Positions 62,540 through 64,000 of a stretch of DNA of 64,000 bases are shown here, piece by piece (the first letter of the stretch is position 1; each line of letters opens with the position of its first letter). The notes beneath the pieces were generated by a model, which was given only the letters and a program-made list of their open reading frames with translations, had not been told where the DNA came from and made no database searches. Origin of the DNA: Taibaiella koreensis (GTDB lineage Bacteria > Bacteroidota > Bacteroidia > Chitinophagales > Chitinophagaceae); NCBI RefSeq assembly GCF_003545715.1, contig NZ_QVNU01000001.1:1116001-1180000 (forward strand), written 5' to 3'. The translations under genes were made by a program, and so were the position numbers.

Positions 62540-63613
62540 ATGAAAACCCGAAAGAACAAAGGAATGAAATTGATTTTCTTAGTACTCACATTGACACTGA
62601 ACTTTTCTTGTTTTGAAAATAAATCAACAGAAAAGGAAACAAACAAGCCAGAATTGGTAGCGACTTCAAAAACCGACACCTTGAAATTTATTTCGGGAAT
62701 ACGTGCTATATTTCAAGACAGTAAAGGTAATTATTGGTTTGGAAGTCATAATGAAGGTGTAAGTGTGTATAATGGAAAGTCATTTGAATACTTTACAACC
62801 AATGAAGGCTTGTCAGACAATCAAATCCGTTCCATTCAGGAAGACAATAATGGCAAAATGTGGATTGGAACGTCAAAAGGAGTAAGTATGTATGACAAAG
62901 GAACGTTTACTAATTATTCGACAAAAACCAACGAACCAAAACATGAATGGCATAAAACCATTGGGGATTTATGGTTTTATGCAGGCGAAGAAGACGGAAT
63001 AAACCGTTTTGACGGAAAGAACATGAACTATCTGATTTTTCCAAAACCTAAAAATGAAAACCCGGATAATTCTTATGGTGTTACGGGTATCTCAAAAGAC
63101 AAATACGGTAAAGTTTGGATGGCAACTTATGCGGCAATATTCAACTATGATGGTAAAATGGTAACTATTTTTGACCATAAAACTTTAAAACTTAAAGATA
63201 ATGAGCTGTTGCATATCAGAAGTGTATTGGCAGATTCAAAAGGTCGCATTTGGATAGGAAATAATGGAATAGGCGTTTTACTAATGGAAGGTAATTCAAT
63301 CATAAATTTTTCTGAAAAAAATAATTTAATCCATCCCACAAGCACAAAAAGAGGAGATAAATCACAACCAGGTACGCTTGAACACGTTTTTGCCATTGAA
63401 GAAGATTCGGAAGGCAATATTTGGTTTGGAGATCGAGATACCGGAGCTTGGAAATATGACGGTAAAGCGTTGACGAACTACAAAATTGACTCAAAATTGA
63501 ACGCCCAAATGATTTGGAGCATTTATGAAGACCAAAACAAAAGCTTGCTTTTTGGAATGGCAGAAGGTGGTGTTTATAAATTCAACGGTAAAACATTTGA
63601 TAAACAATTTTGA
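62540..63613 (+). CDS. Lipoprotein with two-component-regulator-type propeller repeats
   Basis: 357 residues from the ATG at 62540 (MKTRKNKGMKLIFLV); the ATG at 62564 is also possible and 62528 adds only four residues. Lipobox LTLNFSC near residue 25. At least seven repeats of the Reg_prop type (AIFQDSKGNYWFGSHNEGVS, SIQEDNNGKMWIGTSKGVSM, AIEEDSEGNIWFGDRDTG) form a propeller as in hybrid two-component sensors, but here with no kinase domain. Strongly AT-rich. A related gene starts 206 nt downstream. Confidence 0.82.
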   Translation: MKTRKNKGMKLIFLVLTLTLNFSCFENKSTEKETNKPELVATSKTDTLKFISGIRAIFQDSKGNYWFGSHNEGVSVYNGKSFEYFTTNEGLSDNQIRSIQEDNNGKMWIGTSKGVSMYDKGTFTNYSTKTNEPKHEWHKTIGDLWFYAGEEDGINRFDGKNMNYLIFPKPKNENPDNSYGVTGISKDKYGKVWMATYAAIFNYDGKMVTIFDHKTLKLKDNELLHIRSVLADSKGRIWIGNNGIGVLLMEGNSIINFSEKNNLIHPTSTKRGDKSQPGTLEHVFAIEEDSEGNIWFGDRDTGAWKYDGKALTNYKIDSKLNAQMIWSIYEDQNKSLLFGMAEGGVYKFNGKTFDKQF

Positions 63614-63631
63614 AAATACGAACGCACAGCA

Positions 63632-63764
63632 GCAGCTTGGCAAATTGAAAATCAGCGAAGCTAAATGGCGGTTTTCTGCTACATTCAAGTTTAGTTCTTC
63701 GATTGAAACTTTAGTACGGAATTGAAGATTTGTGCTTTCAATTTCCGCCACTCCGCCAAGCTGC
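63632..63764. repeat. 133-bp imperfect palindrome, attC-like
   Basis: Inverted arms GCAGCTTGGC (63632-63641) / GCCAAGCTGC (63755-63764) and, inside, AAATTGAAA (63642-63650) / TTTCAATTT (63736-63744), with a 10-nt one-sided insertion between the two right arms. AACG precedes the left arm and CGTT follows the right arm. This layout resembles integron attC recombination sites. No integrase is present in the window. Confidence 0.4.
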
Positions 63765-63818
63765 GACCCGTTATCGGCTATTCTATAACAGACAGCACTA
63801 AACAATAAACAAACAGAG

Positions 63819-64000
63819 ATGAAATTAACAATACTCTTAATTTTTAGTATTCTATCCATTTTGACTTCGTGCAATGGGCAGACTTCCAATTCGAAAAACC
63901 ATTCTGTTCCTTTGAAAGACACAAACGTAAAGGGCGACACTGTAAAAAAACTTGGAAGCAGCATTATGGTAATTTACCAAGACAAGAAAAACAACTATTG
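63819..64000 (+). CDS. Propeller lipoprotein, second paralog (3' end outside window)
   Basis: From the ATG at 63819 the frame runs to the edge: signal MKLTILLIFSILSILTSC with lipobox ILTSC (Cys18), then a polar stretch and IMVIYQDKKNNYW, which matches AIFQDSKGNYWFG of the preceding gene. It is probably a tandem duplicate with the same Reg_prop fold. Only about 60 codons are visible. Confidence 0.7.
   Translation, partial: MKLTILLIFSILSILTSCNGQTSNSKNHSVPLKDTNVKGDTVKKLGSSIMVIYQDKKNNY

Overview
The window looks like a chromosomal segment of a Bacteroidota bacterium, most probably from the Chitinophagaceae/Sphingobacteriia side of the phylum; this is inferred from gene content, not from a database search. 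The evidence is the type IX secretion protease PorU, four secreted proteins ending in T9SS type A sorting domains plus one ending in a gliding-motility-type (CHU_C) domain, an HYC/CC/PP small protein, an MbnP/diheme-peroxidase operon, sensor kinases with periplasmic TPR repeats, and promoter-like TTTG / TAnnTTTG boxes. No complete transposase, plasmid origin, CRISPR array or rRNA was seen. Layout, left to right. 1-7.2 kb: the 3' end of a T9SS cargo gene, a TMEM175-type channel, a lone receiver domain, a TPR sensor kinase/LuxR regulator pair, and two AT-rich orphan secreted proteins. 7.7-11.5 kb: PorU. 11.7-14.3 kb: a Crp-type regulator with an NAD-dependent epimerase, then a decayed stretch holding a serine-recombinase tail and two copies of the 3' end of the adjacent tRNA-Pro(CGG). 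14.5-21.1 kb: small stress-type genes, MscS, a DUF6496 protein with a histone-H1-like tail, and a bacterial non-homologous end-joining operon (Ku, LigD, KTSC protein). 21.2-31.5 kb: mixed housekeeping and regulatory genes (ECF sigma factor, methyltransferase, thymidylate kinase, TetR regulator, DUF2461, DUF92) and secreted proteins. 31.9-35.4 kb: a probable copper-handling operon (HYC_CC_PP protein, MbnP with a T9SS tail, two MbnH-like diheme peroxidases). 35.7-41 kb: a CHU_C surface protein and a second TPR kinase/LuxR regulator pair. The main item is 41.1-57.6 kb, a compact biosynthetic gene cluster: a divergent Sfp-type phosphopantetheinyl transferase, a short-chain reductase, one 3453-residue polyketide synthase without any acyltransferase domain (KS-DH-KR-ACP-ACP-KS-ACP-ACP-KS-ACP-TE), an unassigned protein, a fused trans-acting acyltransferase/PfaD-type enoyl reductase, and an acyl-CoA dehydrogenase. 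From the PKS through the dehydrogenase the gaps are 20 nt or less, with one ATGA overlap, so these four genes are probably one transcript. The PKS provides carrier proteins and condensation, the AT-ER protein loads malonyl units and reduces enoyl intermediates, the transferase activates the carrier proteins, and the dehydrogenase may desaturate the product or starter. 57.7-62.1 kb holds an oxidoreductase with an AraC regulator and an ArsB-type exporter with an MFS permease. The right edge is AT-rich and contains two related propeller lipoprotein genes separated by a large imperfect palindrome. Several short inverted-repeat elements resembling MITEs are scattered through the window; one has replaced the 3' end of the oxidoreductase gene.
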